Shown here in pieces: positions 1 to 11,250 of a stretch of DNA of 64,000 bases (within the stretch, counting starts at the first letter, position 1; each line of letters begins with the position of its first letter). The notes under the pieces are model-generated. The model saw only the letters and a list, made by a program, of their open reading frames with translations. It was not told the DNA's origin and did no database searches. This DNA comes from Arbacia lixula (taxonomy: Eukaryota > Echinodermata > Echinoidea > Arbacioida > Arbaciidae), in contig OZ022595.1 in the NCBI GenBank assembly GCA_963669155.1, forward strand, positions 4,562,642-4,626,641. The letters are read 5' to 3'. The position numbers and the translations under genes are program-made.

Positions 1-702
1 TTTTAATTCCGATGGTTTAGCACTTGAGGTGGTACAGGTGTTCCATGGAAATAGTCTTGAAGAGAAATGTCTCGGAATGTTATCTTTTCACTCAGTTAAC
101 TCACACCAAATCATGTTTGAATAATGTATTTGTTATTACAAGTTCTTTCAATCTTTGAAGAAGGTCTTCTGCATACATAATGAATACATTTATGTTATCA
201 GTAATGCAGTGTATTATATTGTTAGACCTTAGTATGGCTGATATGTATCTGATGATAATTTGTAGCACCTCAGAAATCTTGGATTTCGTATTAATCCTCG
301 TGATAAGATTCAAATCTGTAAAAAACAGTTTATTCATGATGTACTACTTTAAAAATTGCTTCTTAAAGTGATTTGTGATTGTTGCTCAAAAAATGTCATA
401 ACTTATCAGAGCTTTTATAAGAAGACATGATAAATATATACCAAATGTATTTTACCAGGCAATTGCAAAGGGAATTTATGTATAAACTTGGTCAAATACA
501 AATACAAAATTGTAGCTTTGGGGCATTTGAGGGCGACCTGTTCCAGCAGTTATTGGGGTTTTGGATTGAATTGCGTAAATAGTTTGATTTTTCTTGAACC
601 CTCCATTGATCTCATTCATTTGTTGTGCTGCCTTTACAGCAGAGTTAGCTCAGCACCCCCTGCATGGTGTGTGAACCTAAACCCTGACCTGAGATGCAAG
701 AA
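1..702. other. AT-rich stretch, no gene seen
   Basis: Unique-looking AT-rich sequence with short, overlapping open frames on both strands and no recognisable domain. Nothing supports a gene here. Confidence 0.6.
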
Positions 703-1145
703 TTAAAGACAGGGTGTCACTTTTGCAAAAGTCATGAAACTCGGAAGGAATCAGCAGTATACCCTAACAATAACGTGTTTGAAGTCTCACAGTGATACAT
801 GTAGCTTCACAAACATTTTCAGTAAAAGGGAAAAACTATCCTTGTTTACATTTGAAATGCATTGAGCATAGTCAACATTCATAATCGTATTGTTCCTGTC
901 AGTGCACTGTGGTGCTAACCATAGTGCGCAGCGGTCTATGGTCTCTAGGCTTTAGGTTTCAGATGACCAGCCTAAAATCTCCTCAAATTCATTCGATTGC
1001 TATAATTTTGCTTAAAGTCAGTTTCCAGTTCTATTATTGAGAAGGAAGTTCTGATGCAGTATCTTCTTCCATTTTGTATTTTGTATTTTTTGACCTGAAA
1101 AAAAAAATGTATTTCTGACCTGCAAAAGGGACACCCTGTCTTTAA
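703..1145. mobile_element. TTAA-bounded MITE, family 1 copy A
   Basis: A 435-bp non-coding element (707-1141) sits between two TTAA tetranucleotides (703-706, 1142-1145). Its ends are inverted repeats: the left reads AGACAGGGTGTCACTTTTGC and the right, on the minus strand, reads AGACAGGGTGTCCCTTTTGC. The interior recurs at 48455-48850 in the same orientation, including stretches around 'catgaaa', 'cattcataatcg' and 'cagtatcttcttccatttt'. TTAA duplication is typical of piggyBac-type transposition, but no transposase is present, so the superfamily is inferred from the duplication alone. Confidence 0.8.
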
Positions 1146-1591
1146 TCTTGAAGAAGTGCATATTGAATAAACACTCATCTCTTTTGTATCTTTGCATGAC
1201 CTGCCCCCACCACCCCCCCCCCCCCTACACACACACACCTACAGCGGAGAGGAGAGTTTGTATTGACTATGTAAATGCAATTCAAGCTTCAGCTTGTTAT
1301 ATGTATGTCATTCATTTTTTTTTACACTAATGTTCTAGAATATCTACATACAAATTGACAAATGTTTCTACTATTGTATTTTCATTTAATATATTGGAAG
1401 TCAAGCAAAAAATAATCAATCAAATTGTGAGCTCAGTGCTGGCTGTCCCATCAATCAGATTATGTGCACTCTACAAGATTGGCTTCATGAAGTCAACAAC
1501 AAGACATGGGGGCTCAATGTGATGAACATACAGGATTAATGAGTCTCTAAAGGACTAACGTGTCCCTCTGTTAACCTTGATTCTCACTGGG
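1146..1591. other. Background with a C13 run
   Basis: Contains a run of 13 C at 1213-1225 followed by a short (CA)n tract. The rest is AT-rich with no gene signal. Confidence 0.5.
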
Positions 1592-1670
1592 TTAACCCTC
1601 TCATTACTAATGACATGACAATGTGTAGTAAATCAGTGGGAAATTCAAGGCTTGGTACTGTAAGGGTTAA
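1592..1670. mobile_element. Mini inverted-repeat element, ~80 bp, TTAA ends
   Basis: Begins TTAACCCT (1592-1599) and ends AGGGTTAA (1663-1670), a perfect 8-bp terminal inverted repeat around about 63 bp. A related sequence lies at 20171-20250, sharing 'gacatgac.atgtgtag' and 'ggtattgtaagggtt'-like blocks. Similar TTAA-ended pieces lie near 42642, 58756 and 61033. It is too short to encode protein. Confidence 0.5.
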
Positions 1671-2889
1671 AACACACAGCATGGTTCATTCTGTTCATTT
1701 CATGATGTTTGACTTAGAAAGAAGTCACAGCTATTTTATTTTGTCCCTGCTAGCCTGCTTTGATGAATTATTTAATTTACTATTTCAGAGAGAGAGTTTA
1801 AAGCGAATAGTCTAAAGTCATATCCTGTGTTCTCATCTGACTATAGGCTGCCAGTATTTTAGCAGCCTAAAGGTTCTTGACCTTCTACAATTTCTTTGCT
1901 TTGCACAGTCTCGTGCTGGTCTTCTGTCCGTGATTTCACAGTATGTTCCGGCTTGATCCACAAGAAGCTTGAATTACGAGACCGGGGAGGGGGCGTTAGG
2001 AAGTAGGCATTGGTGCCGTAGGGGTCTGGTCAAGGAATATTACGCCCCTTAAGGGGTAAAGCATTATGATTGGCATACAGCTGGGTAGCATCATAAACAC
2101 ATCCTTACTCATTGCATGTGACAAACGTTGCGAGGTCCGACAGTTTCAAATTTGCCCCCCTTCCTAACACCCTATTTGATCTGAATGAAGGCCGACCAGC
2201 GGTTTCCTCCCATGCTAAGCTGAAAATTCAATTAAGTGACCTTAGCTCTGGACAAATATGTTTATGTAATGTAATAAATATATATAATGTCTGTAGATAT
2301 GAGATTTAGCTTGCTGATACCCAAACCACCCTCATCTGACCTTGTATAACCAGTATCCTAGTGATGACCTTAACTTTGGACAAATTTCTTTTTAAAGTAA
2401 AGAAAGCATATCAAACAGAAAGAGCGAATTAAGCTTCTCTTATTCCCACCTACTCTGACATCTCAACTGGTCATTGCATGATATCTGCTGGAGCTGGTGT
2501 CCTAGTAGTGACCTTCACAATGTCCTGCATGTTGTACAATGAACTTTAGATCTTTTCCACTCCCTTCATATCCTAACCGTTTCTGTTTTTTTATCATCCT
2601 CTGCCACTTTCCTTTTATATAGATGAATTATGTTGCTAAGATTTAAACATATCGTAAAGCTAACCTGACATAGAAAGAAACAAATTACCCGTCCCTCCTT
2701 TAATCCCCCTTTTTTATCACTGCAAGTTCATGTTCTACTTTTAATCCATGATCTCCAGTTTATCTATTCTATTTTGTACAACATGATGTCACCATGTTCC
2801 TCTGACATAATCAATCTATCCGTGCTTCCTCTGTATCCCTTCCCCATCCTGTAACTTCCACCTCATCTATCTTTATTAAATCTCTCCTT
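1671..2889. other. Background with degenerate short repeats
   Basis: A phrase like 'gtgaccttagctctggacaaat' recurs in degraded form near 2237, 2363 and 2504, and again near 3075, which suggests an old tandem array. A perfect 12-bp palindrome CCCCTTAAGGGG lies at 2045-2056. An imperfect inverted pair (gggcgttaggaag near 1990, cttcctaacaccc near 2160) encloses it. No gene was recognised. Confidence 0.4.
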
Positions 2890-3040
2890 TATTTATTCTA
2901 CTTTGTACAACCCAAAGTCTACCATTTTCTTCTTACAAATTTGAAAGGGGGGAGCTCCTTGCTTCCTTTTGGATATCCATGTTCTACTTTGTGCAACCCA
3001 AAGTGTACCATTTTTCCTCTCACAAATTTGAAAGAAGGGG
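2890..3040. repeat. Tandem duplication, ~90-bp unit
   Basis: The blocks 'caacccaaagt.taccatttt' and 'cacaaatttgaaag' occur twice about 90 bp apart (near 2908 and 2995), with short indels between copies. The open frames over this stretch are in unrelated phases and are not supported as a gene. Confidence 0.6.
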
Positions 3041-3189
3041 AATGCCCCTCGGCAGCTATTGGCTCTCCATTCAGTGACCTTAGCATTGGTGAGAGTCTTC
3101 CAGCTTGCATAACGGATGTAGAAGGTGACAAGCCTTCCGCAGTGGAGGTGCCGAAATTCGTCAACCTAAAACCCGGACTGTGAGGTCAT

Positions 3190-3790
3190 GCGTGTCATGC
3201 TCTATCTTCCCCTCCGCCCCCTAACTCTTCTCTTCAGTCAGCTTCTACGGTTTCTTCTCGCCCTGCTTTCTTTTCTTCTCCTTTTCCTTCTGCTTTTAAC
3301 CCTTTTGCTTCCCTGTTTTTAGACCAGTGCTTGCAGTCTAAAACAAGGTTATTTTAGGCTACCAGGCCACTGTACCTTAGTACCATGCATGTGTACACTA
3401 TTGATAAACAAAGGGTGAATATTGATCGTAAGTGTTGCTCGCGTCCACTGGAGATTTTGTCCCCTTTCTCATAAATCTTCTTTTTCCTTCTGCTCCTATT
3501 TTTTCTTTTTCAATTTTTGCAATTCTCTACTTGTTTATGTTTTTCTCTGCTGATTTTCTTTTCCTTTCCCTCTTTACACCTTTCTTCTTAAAATCCTTTT
3601 TTATCCTAATTTCCCTCTCCCACTTTAACCTTCTCTTCCCCGTCTTCCTCCTCTTCTCTTCCTTCTCCTCTTAACCTCTCTCCCTCATTCCCCCCCCCCC
3701 CCGTTCCCCCCTGTTCCCCCTGTTCCTCCTGTTCCTTCTCCTTCCTTCACTTGACTTCCTCCTCTTCCCTCCCTCCTTTACCTATCTTTC
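3190..3790. repeat. CT-rich polypyrimidine tract
   Basis: About 600 bp with strong strand asymmetry for C and T, including a run of 13 C at 3690-3702. The 80-codon frame here is a by-product of the composition. Confidence 0.8.
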
Positions 3791-4043
3791 TGACCAGACC
3801 AAGGGCTCAGAGCTTTCTGAGGCACTTGGAGTAGTAGTAGTGGTAGCAGTAGTAGTAGTCTTTGCCCCAGGCTTAGATACCCTAGCTCAAGTAGAGAGCT
3901 TCCGTATCATGGAGGTCTCTTAAAGCCTGCTCCAGCTGTTAGTAGTGGTTGGCAGCGATTCATTGAGTGATACAAGCAGTAAACCAATAAATTGAAACAA
4001 TAAAATTCTGCACCTGGTGATGCAGATTTGGCATCATACATAA
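3791..4043. other. Short (AGT)n tract and unassigned sequence
   Basis: A degenerate trinucleotide run (agtagtagtggtagcagtag) lies near 3830-3860, followed by unassigned sequence leading into the retrotransposon 3' end. Confidence 0.4.
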
Positions 4044-4391
4044 AATATCATTCCATATAGCCTTCCTTCAACGATCAAAGAAAGTATTACATTATATAAA
4101 TTCAGACGTCTATTTAAGCAACATCTGTGCAATACATTAGTATCCTTTTAAAATTTACCTTAATACACTGTTCTGGTCTTTCCCTTTTTAATGTCGGTTG
4201 TGCTGCTTCTCGTTTAACTTTTGCTATATTGTAATGTTTTGTTCTTTGTTTTTTTGTAATGGTGTCATTTTCACTCATGTTTTTGTAACTTCCTTAATGA
4301 CTCCGCCACTATGTAAATTAATGCTTGTCTATTTCTTTATATTTTGTATGTTTTTTTTTACATGTGGAAATAAATGAAATGAAATGAAATA
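4044..4391 (+). pseudogene. 3' end of a 5'-truncated CR1/L2-like non-LTR retrotransposon
   Basis: In the frame beginning at 4044 the translation contains PYSLPSTIKES and KFRRLFKQHL and ends at a TAA stop (4149-4151). This resembles the extreme C-terminus of CR1/L2-type reverse transcriptase ORF2, where a 'W/Y-x-LP-x-x-I' block is followed by 'F-(K/R)-x-x-L/F-K-x-x-L'. About 220 bp of 3' untranslated sequence follow. The element finishes with AATAAATGAAATGAAATGAA, a short pentamer tail (4369-4391) of the kind left by target-primed reverse transcription. An in-frame stop at 4041-4043 and the absence of upstream RT show a dead fragment. The clade is inferred from the short C-terminal match only. 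Confidence 0.55.
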
Positions 4392-5879
4392 TGGACAGAG
4401 AGGAGGGCGTTTTTATGGGTTTGTTACAATAGTTGTCTGTAATTGATTCATAATGTGAGATGACCACTTCAAAACTTTTTTCAACGTTTGTCATATCCCT
4501 CATAGGATATCACTTAATACTTATTACTGACTCTAGGTTTCAGTATGTTTTAGGTGTACATGTACATCCACCTACAGCTGAAGAACTTTACAATGTTAAA
4601 ATTAGAAGCTAATTATAACTAATCATTCAACTCGTCGGAAAGTACAGTTATATCTATCTTAATAGAGGAATGTTTATTTTATACATGTACTATTATATGA
4701 TGATATGTTCCATACTGGACATATATACATCATAAGACATGAGCATGTAGGCAACATGATCGACTGCTTCTGAGAGTGTGGGGGACTGACTGGTCATCCA
4801 TGTGCTTGAAGGAGCCGGTCCCTTTAAGAGGAGACTCCAGTTGTGAAGTGCTGGTAGTCTGTGTGCTGAGAGGCTTGTGTTTCATGGCCAGGTGTAATGT
4901 TGCTAGAACCGCGGGTGTGAGTTACAAGGTGACTCATTCTAGGCCGGGGACATGCTTTGATTTTTTACCTCATTAACTGCTATTTGCCAAGCAATCAATG
5001 TGGCAAGAAATATCAGAGCTATTATAACCCTGTTTTAATCAGAGCGTTGTCACTTAATTGCAACCGAGTAAGGTGAGGGTATTTCATGATTTTAGAATCC
5101 TTTGATGTCTCCTACCCCTATTTGACTAGCTGGTAATTCGATAAGTATCTTTGTTGAATTGCTATTATCTTAATATATGTTATAAAAAATTGTAATTACG
5201 AGAGTAGCCGTAGTAGGGTTTATAGTAGAAATAATAGTAGTACATGTAATATCAGAGCTGTTAATTTGTATTGATATTTAGTGTGCTGTGTTGAAAATTA
5301 ACCCAAATACTAAAGGTCTCGTTGAAAATGCTGAACATTTGCAACCAAGTTGATAAATTCTATTCCATTCATTGGGCATAAACATATTGTATCATGAGAG
5401 TACTGATATCAATCCAAGGCAGTTGGCAGCTCTGCAGTACAGTACTAGTATTAGTATTGTACATTTGAAACATTAAGATTCACAAGTGTGAACACACACA
5501 TTGGAGCTGTGTGAACAGCCCTGAGGGACAGTGTGAAATGCCCTGCAGTGTGTGTTATCATAGTGCAAGCCTGAAGGTGTCATATTCAGATGAAAAATAA
5601 ATTGCAACAGGAGGCACATATTGTGCATACTGTCATGTTTGAAATATACCATACATGTATATGTCAAGCAATTTCTACCATGAACTGGTACTATGTTGCT
5701 ACAATCTTTCAGTGTGTTGAAGCTTGGTGTATTGATAGTTTTTATATATGTGTTGAATTGAATACAGTTGGTTTTATAGTGTATGTTGTAAATAATGTAC
5801 TGAAGTTATCACAGAGCTTTTAACACAAGAAAACATCTAAAAGTGAAATCATGAAACCTATAAATGGTTTTGTTTATAT
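4392..5879. other. AT-rich stretch, no gene seen
   Basis: About 1.5 kb of unique-looking sequence. Frames of 60-80 codons overlap on both strands without any domain or codon pattern. Nothing was assigned. Confidence 0.5.
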
Positions 5880-6205
5880 GTGTGAGTCTATCATCTGTTT
5901 CTTTCTCTCATTCTTTATTTATAATTTCTCCATGTCTGTTTGTCTGTCATCCTCCTGCTCATGGTCTTTTCTCTGTTATTCTTTGTTTATCTCTCACTTA
6001 CTCTATCTCTTTCTTTCTCTTTCCTTTCTTTTCCATGCAAATGTATTTCTCCCCTTCTTTACCTTTCTCACCGCCTGTCTGTCTTTCTTTCTCTTTGCCT
6101 TTCTCTCGGTCCTTCTCTCCTCCCCCTCTCTGTTTCTGTCTCTCTATTTCTTCTTTTTTCTCCCTCTATTTCTTCCCCTCTCCCAGTTTCTACATTTCAA
6201 ATTTG
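5880..6205. repeat. CT-rich polypyrimidine tract
   Basis: (TCT)n/(CTCT)n-like sequence. All three forward frames stay open for 88-133 codons, giving Ser/Leu/Phe-rich translations. Simultaneous opening of three frames is the signature of low-complexity DNA, not of a gene. Confidence 0.85.
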
Positions 6206-6540
6206 ATATGAAGTCAACTTGTTTTTTCTCCAAAATTAGATTAGCTTTGTGAGTGTATTTGTCTGATATGTTGATATTTTGTGCGGTTTCGTGATTTGCT
6301 AGAATAGCTAAGGGATTACTCCAGAAATCAAACAAAATAATATGTCTGTGTGACAATCACAATGTCTGAAATTTGATTTGGATATGGTGTTGATCTGACT
6401 TCACGCCTGTTTTCTTTTACGGTGCACATATTTCAGTTATGATATCAATTGCCAATTGAGCTTCCTGTCTGGACAAATGTTGAGTTTGGCTGCCAAAGCT
6501 TCCTCTCTCATATTTGGGAACGGATCATGCTTCTGTATAC
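6206..6540. other. Spacer before the 89-bp array
   Basis: Unassigned AT-rich sequence. The first array unit begins directly after 'cttctgtatac'. Confidence 0.4.
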
Positions 6541-7750
6541 TTAGTCTCGGTTCTAGACTGTGATGTGCAGACTGCTTCATTCTCATGCATTGTAATCACA
6601 GCTAGGTCTGAACACATAATCTACACTCCTTAGTCTCGGTTCTAGACTGGAATGTGCAGACTGCTTCATTCTCATGCATTGTAATCACAGCTAGGTCTGA
6701 ACACATAATCTACACTCCTTAGTCTCGGTTCTAGACTGGGATGTGCAGACTACTTCATTCTCATGCATTGTAATCACAGCTAGGTCTGAACATATGATCT
6801 ACACTCCTTAGTCTCGGTTCTAGACTGGGATGTGCAGACTACTTCATTCTCATGGACCGTGATCGCAGCTAGGTCTGAACACATAATCTACACTCCTTAG
6901 TCTCGGTTCTAGACTGGGATGTGCAGACTACTTCATTCTCATGCATTGTAATCACAGCTAGGTCTGAACACATAATCTACACTCCTTAGTCTTGGTTCTA
7001 GACTGGGATGTGCAGACTTCTAAATTCTCATGCATTGTGATCACAGCTAGGTCTGAACACATAATCTACACTCCTTAGTCTAGGTTCTAGACTGGGATGT
7101 GCAGACTGCTTCATTCTCATGGACCGTGATCACAGCTAGGTCTGAACACATAATCTACACTCCTTAGTCTAGGTTCTAGACTGGAATGTGCAGACTGCTT
7201 TATTCACATGGACCGTGATCACAGCTAGGTCTGAACACATAATCTACACTCCTTAGTCTAGGTTCTAGACTGGGATGTGCAGACTTCTAAATTCTCATGC
7301 ATTGTAATCACAGATAGGTCTGAACACATAATCTACACTCCTTAGTCTAGGTTCTAGACTGGGATGTGCAGACTGCTTCATTCTCATGCATTGTAATCAC
7401 AGCTAGGTCTGAACACATAATCTACAGTCCTTAGTCTAGGTTCTAGACTGGGATGTGCAGACTTCTTCATTCTCATGGACCGTGATCACAGCTAGGTCTG
7501 AACATATGATCTACACTCCTTAGTCTTGGTTCTAGACTGGGATGTGCAGACTGCTTTGTTCTCATGATCACATAATCTACAGTCCTTAGTCTAGGATTTA
7601 GACTGGGATGTGCAGACTGCTTTATTCTCATATGCTGTGATCACAACTAGGTCTGAACACATAATCTACAGACCTTAGTCTCGGTTCTAGACTAGGATGT
7701 GCAGACTACTTTGTTCCCAAGCTATTATCTAGGTCTGAACACATAGTCTG
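6541..7750. repeat. Tandem array, 89-bp unit, 14 units
   Basis: Units start at 6541, 6630, 6719, 6808, 6897, 6986, 7075, 7164, 7253, 7342, 7431, 7520, 7586 and 7675. Twelve complete units measure exactly 89 bp. The unit at 7520 has lost 23 bp and the last is cut short. Each unit starts 'ttagtct.ggttctagact', has 'gatgtgcagact' and 'aggtctgaacacataatctaca', and differs from its neighbours by a few substitutions. Many units contain the inverted repeat AGTCTAG-GTT-CTAGACT. Variants are shared in blocks ('atggaccgtgatc' in five units), which suggests local unit exchange. No open frame runs through it. Confidence 0.95.
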
Positions 7751-7784
7751 GGAAGGCTTATTTTTTCCCAGACTCGCTGTGATT
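7745..7784. repeat. Hairpin at the end of the 89-bp array
   Basis: AGTCTGGGAA (7745-7754) and TTCCCAGACT (7775-7784) are perfect 10-bp inverted repeats around a 20-bp T-rich loop. They lie exactly where the tandem array stops, and the left arm overlaps the last array unit. Confidence 0.75.
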
Positions 7785-8589
7785 GACTTGTAAAAAAAAC
7801 AACAACAAAACTCAGCCTAAGCTCTTAGTCTTATGCCAGCACTCAGTAATACTAGACTTGAGATGTGTAATACTTGATTCCTTTCTTGTATGAATGTGAT
7901 ATCAAATTCTTGAAGTGTCTAAACAGATATATAAACGCTTGTTGTTAACTTTCATGTATTACCTCAATACAAGCTAATAATCGGGTAACATTCATTTATT
8001 GTTACATGACTGGCTCCTTGTCAATAGGTGATCAGGACTTGTGTTATCATATCGCACTATTTGCGCTTGCATTAATGATGCAATGTATGGAGTTAACATT
8101 TTTTCAACATGGAAGAAAATTAAATTTTTAGTCTTTGTAAAGGGGAGAATCACAGTTCAAACAGAGACCAGTCTGAGAAATAACTGTAATTCCTTTATAA
8201 CTGCTACCATTGCCAGCTCCTTTCATTTCAGCATATAACATGTGGAGTGTGTCTGATTGTGGGTGTCTGGAGGGATTTGGTTTGGAGGGGGGGGGGGGGG
8301 GGAGGGGGGATGGGGGAGGGAGAGAAGGAGGCTGTGTATGAATTGGCATACCACTGAGTGTTGGTTTCATAAATGTGATTTTGTTGACATTGTCAACATC
8401 AGCGCTGTCTTGCTGTCTGTCTCCCTCTACTATACGTCTCCATTCAGGCCGGCCACATTGTCGCTCTCCGACAGTAATCATAATTATGTCGGTCGGAGCC
8501 GAAACCCAAAAGAAAAATGTCAAGTAAAATTTTCAAATTACATGGGCAGTCACAAACATTGTAGACTCATTTCTTTTACTAGGATAGCA

Positions 8590-8625
<36 letters not shown>

Positions 8626-9519
8626 TGTGTGTGTGTCTGTGTGTGTGTTTTATAGAATCTGACCCTTTGTAAAAAAAATGTCCATTTGTGCTGTCTGATT
8701 TGCTCTGTAATGTGAGAGACTCTATTATATTAATAAGTGGAGCCAGAATAGAGATTCACAACCCACTTCATTCTTTCTGCCTATCTCTATACCATCTTTA
8801 TCTATCTCTCTGTCTCTCTCTTTGTTTTGTTTCTTTACGTCTCTATCTCTGTCTGTTCGTCTTTCTCTCCATATTTCAAGTAACTCTTTGTCTCTCCATG
8901 TCGCCCTTCCATAAACATTTCTCTCCTTACCACATCCATAATCCTCTTTTCACACCATGGACATGAATGTAACAAGCATTTCTTTGTATTTCATTTAAAA
9001 ACAATTCAATTGATACAATCATTTTGCTGATTCCACCAAATTGTGAAACCAGGGCATTGAAGTACTTCCTAACATCAAGGATAAAATTCCTTATTTTTGT
9101 TTACAATTCCAATATAATAAAATCAAAACAAAAATATTTTGCTGAAGTTGTCTTATATTTCTGGGACAGGAGGTCACAATTTCTTATTAAACCACTCCAT
9201 CCTAGATTATCTGAAGTTTAGACGTGTGTGACTTCAGTACCCCAATACTGGTAAGCAACTACTTAACATAGATGCAACCTTGTTAAACTATTGAAGGTGT
9301 GTATGGGGTCTGATGGAAGAGTTGTAAATGCTTCAACTTGGCACAAGTTTTCCCCCTTGTACTACATACCCAAGTGGCTTTAACAACCATAAGTGTTCTT
9401 TTTAGCATTTTAACCCACATGGTTTCAATTCTCTCTTTTTTTTTAAGAGCTAGGGTCAATACCAGGGGTGTATTTCAAAGCACAAGTACAAAAGTTTTGT
9501 AAGATGGATTTATGGAGCA
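7785..9519. other. Background with G16, (GT)n and CT tracts
   Basis: Contains a run of 16 G at 8287-8302, a (GT)n tract at about 8591-8648 and a CT-rich stretch at about 8770-8900. Open frames crossing these tracts are low-complexity. The remaining sequence shows no gene signal. Confidence 0.6.
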
Positions 9520-9890
9520 TCATCATCCCTCTTGTCATCTTCCTTCTGCTCCTTCTGGGTTTGCTCCTTTCCATCTTGTTGTCGTCCTTCCTCTTTTCCT
9601 TTCTCCTTCAAATCGGAACTTTCATCTCATGGATTTGATTTTTTTTCCTTCCCTATATGTGTCCTTCACTCTTTCCTTTGATCCTGATTCCCCCCTCTCT
9701 CGTCCCCTCTCTCTTTCTGTCCTTCACTCTCTCTCACTTTATCTTTCTATATTTCTCTCTTTGCCTTGTTCTCTTGTTCTCTTTTTCTTCTCTTTTTCCT
9801 ATCTCTCTTTTTCTCTTTCTCTTTTTTTTTCTCTTTTTCCGTCCCTACCTCTTTCTCCCCCTTCTCTCTCTTCCAATGTTCATCTCACTA
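9520..9890. repeat. CT-rich polypyrimidine tract
   Basis: Pyrimidine-rich sequence with three overlapping forward frames open at once, each Ser/Leu/Phe-rich. It is not coding. Confidence 0.8.
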
Positions 9891-11037
9891 TCATTCTTAC
9901 ATATCACCTCTCTATGAACTATACACTGAAAATGGAATGTTGACATTCATATAAATAAAATTGCCAACATTACACGCAAGAATCTTGTCAACATTTGTGC
10001 TACATTCACATACATTGCTTTCAATTTGAAACCGTATGCGAGTCCCTCTAAGTATCTCATCAATTTACATGTGGTGGGTTAGCGCATAGCCATGAACTCT
10101 GCTGTAAAGGTGTAGCAACCAAGCCTGGCTACTGAATATTGCACAAGCCCCCACATTAATTTATGAATGAGCGGAGCAATTAATGAAGAAGGTCTCGGCC
10201 CATATTCCGGTGCGGTATATCAATCATTATCCCACAAATGATGGATATCATCACTGAAGCAAGGCGGACTGCATGTGCAGTTGTGTAACTAATATGGTAT
10301 CTGGATGTGTTGTGTGTGCGCTAAGTGAGGTAGTGTGCATTATGTATGGAATATGTTGTTAAACCAAATGGTGTACTGTGACCCCAAGTAAATCTGATTG
10401 ATTTTCACTTTTTGAGTAAACATGGATCATTCTTAATTAAAATTTTAGATTTGGAATATATGATTACCCATTTAGGAATTCTGAGGGAGAAAATGGGGAA
10501 GGAGAATGGCTTAATATGGGAACAAACAACCAGCATAGTTTGTTAATATAATGGTAAAATACGAAATATTTTAATCAATTGTGCACATTACAATGCATCA
10601 TTGCACAGAATATAGCACAGCTATTTTCACAATATATGCAACATGAAATAGTCCAACAATATAAAATCTGCAATGCAACACAACCAGCTATTGCATTAAG
10701 TCTTTATACTCAACCATACAATGCTTGACATATCATACCAAACAACAAACTGAGCTGATTCGTTATTATGCTGTGTTTGTAATGATGATTATGACTATCA
10801 CATGCCCACATATGATTATTTCATTCCGATCTTGTTAGGGTCCCTTCCCCATTGGCCTTGGCGCTTGCCTCTGTGTGTCGCTAATCAAATTTAATCTTGT
10901 TCCGGAGAGCACAGGGCTGGGTACACCCCCCCCCCCTCCCCACCATGCCTAAACTGTTTAGGGAATTGTCATGCCCCCAGTATACATCTGTGCAAATTGG
11001 TTTCCATGTTCGTACACACATTCAAGCATAGAACATG
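9891..11037. other. AT-rich stretch, no gene seen
   Basis: Unique-looking sequence with a C11 run at 10926-10936. Nothing was assigned. Confidence 0.45.
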
Positions 11038-11250
11038 GGCCCTGTTTACACTGCAGTGTTAACATGATCAACATTTAGATCTATCATTAAATCCTTTGAT
11101 ACACCTTAAAGTAAAAAACATTGGCCAGTTTTCACTATAGTGCAAATATGGGCCCTGTTTACACTGCATTGTTAACATTATAGCTATATCTATCATTAAA
11201 CCCTTCCATATACCTTTAAGCAAGGAACATTGGCTCTGTTAACACTGTAG
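11038..11250. repeat. Imperfect tandem duplication, 113-bp period
   Basis: 'ggccctgtttacactgca' at 11038 recurs at 11151. Related half-units ('aacattggccagttttcact', 'aacattggctctgttaacact') follow each copy, so the array may have begun as a shorter unit of roughly 55-60 bp. Confidence 0.65.

Noticed and set aside
2045-2056. CCCCTTAAGGGG palindrome as a specific site
   Set aside because: Twelve bases with no second copy or context. Too little to name a function.
5851-6252. Long Ser/Leu/Phe-rich frames (also near 9512, 18459, 30327, 33383, 39310, 56094)
   Set aside because: Several frames are open at once over CT-rich DNA. This is compositional and shows no domain or signal-peptide logic.
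6541-7750. CRISPR-like array
   Set aside because: Units are tandem without unrelated spacers, the palindrome is short, and the DNA is eukaryotic.
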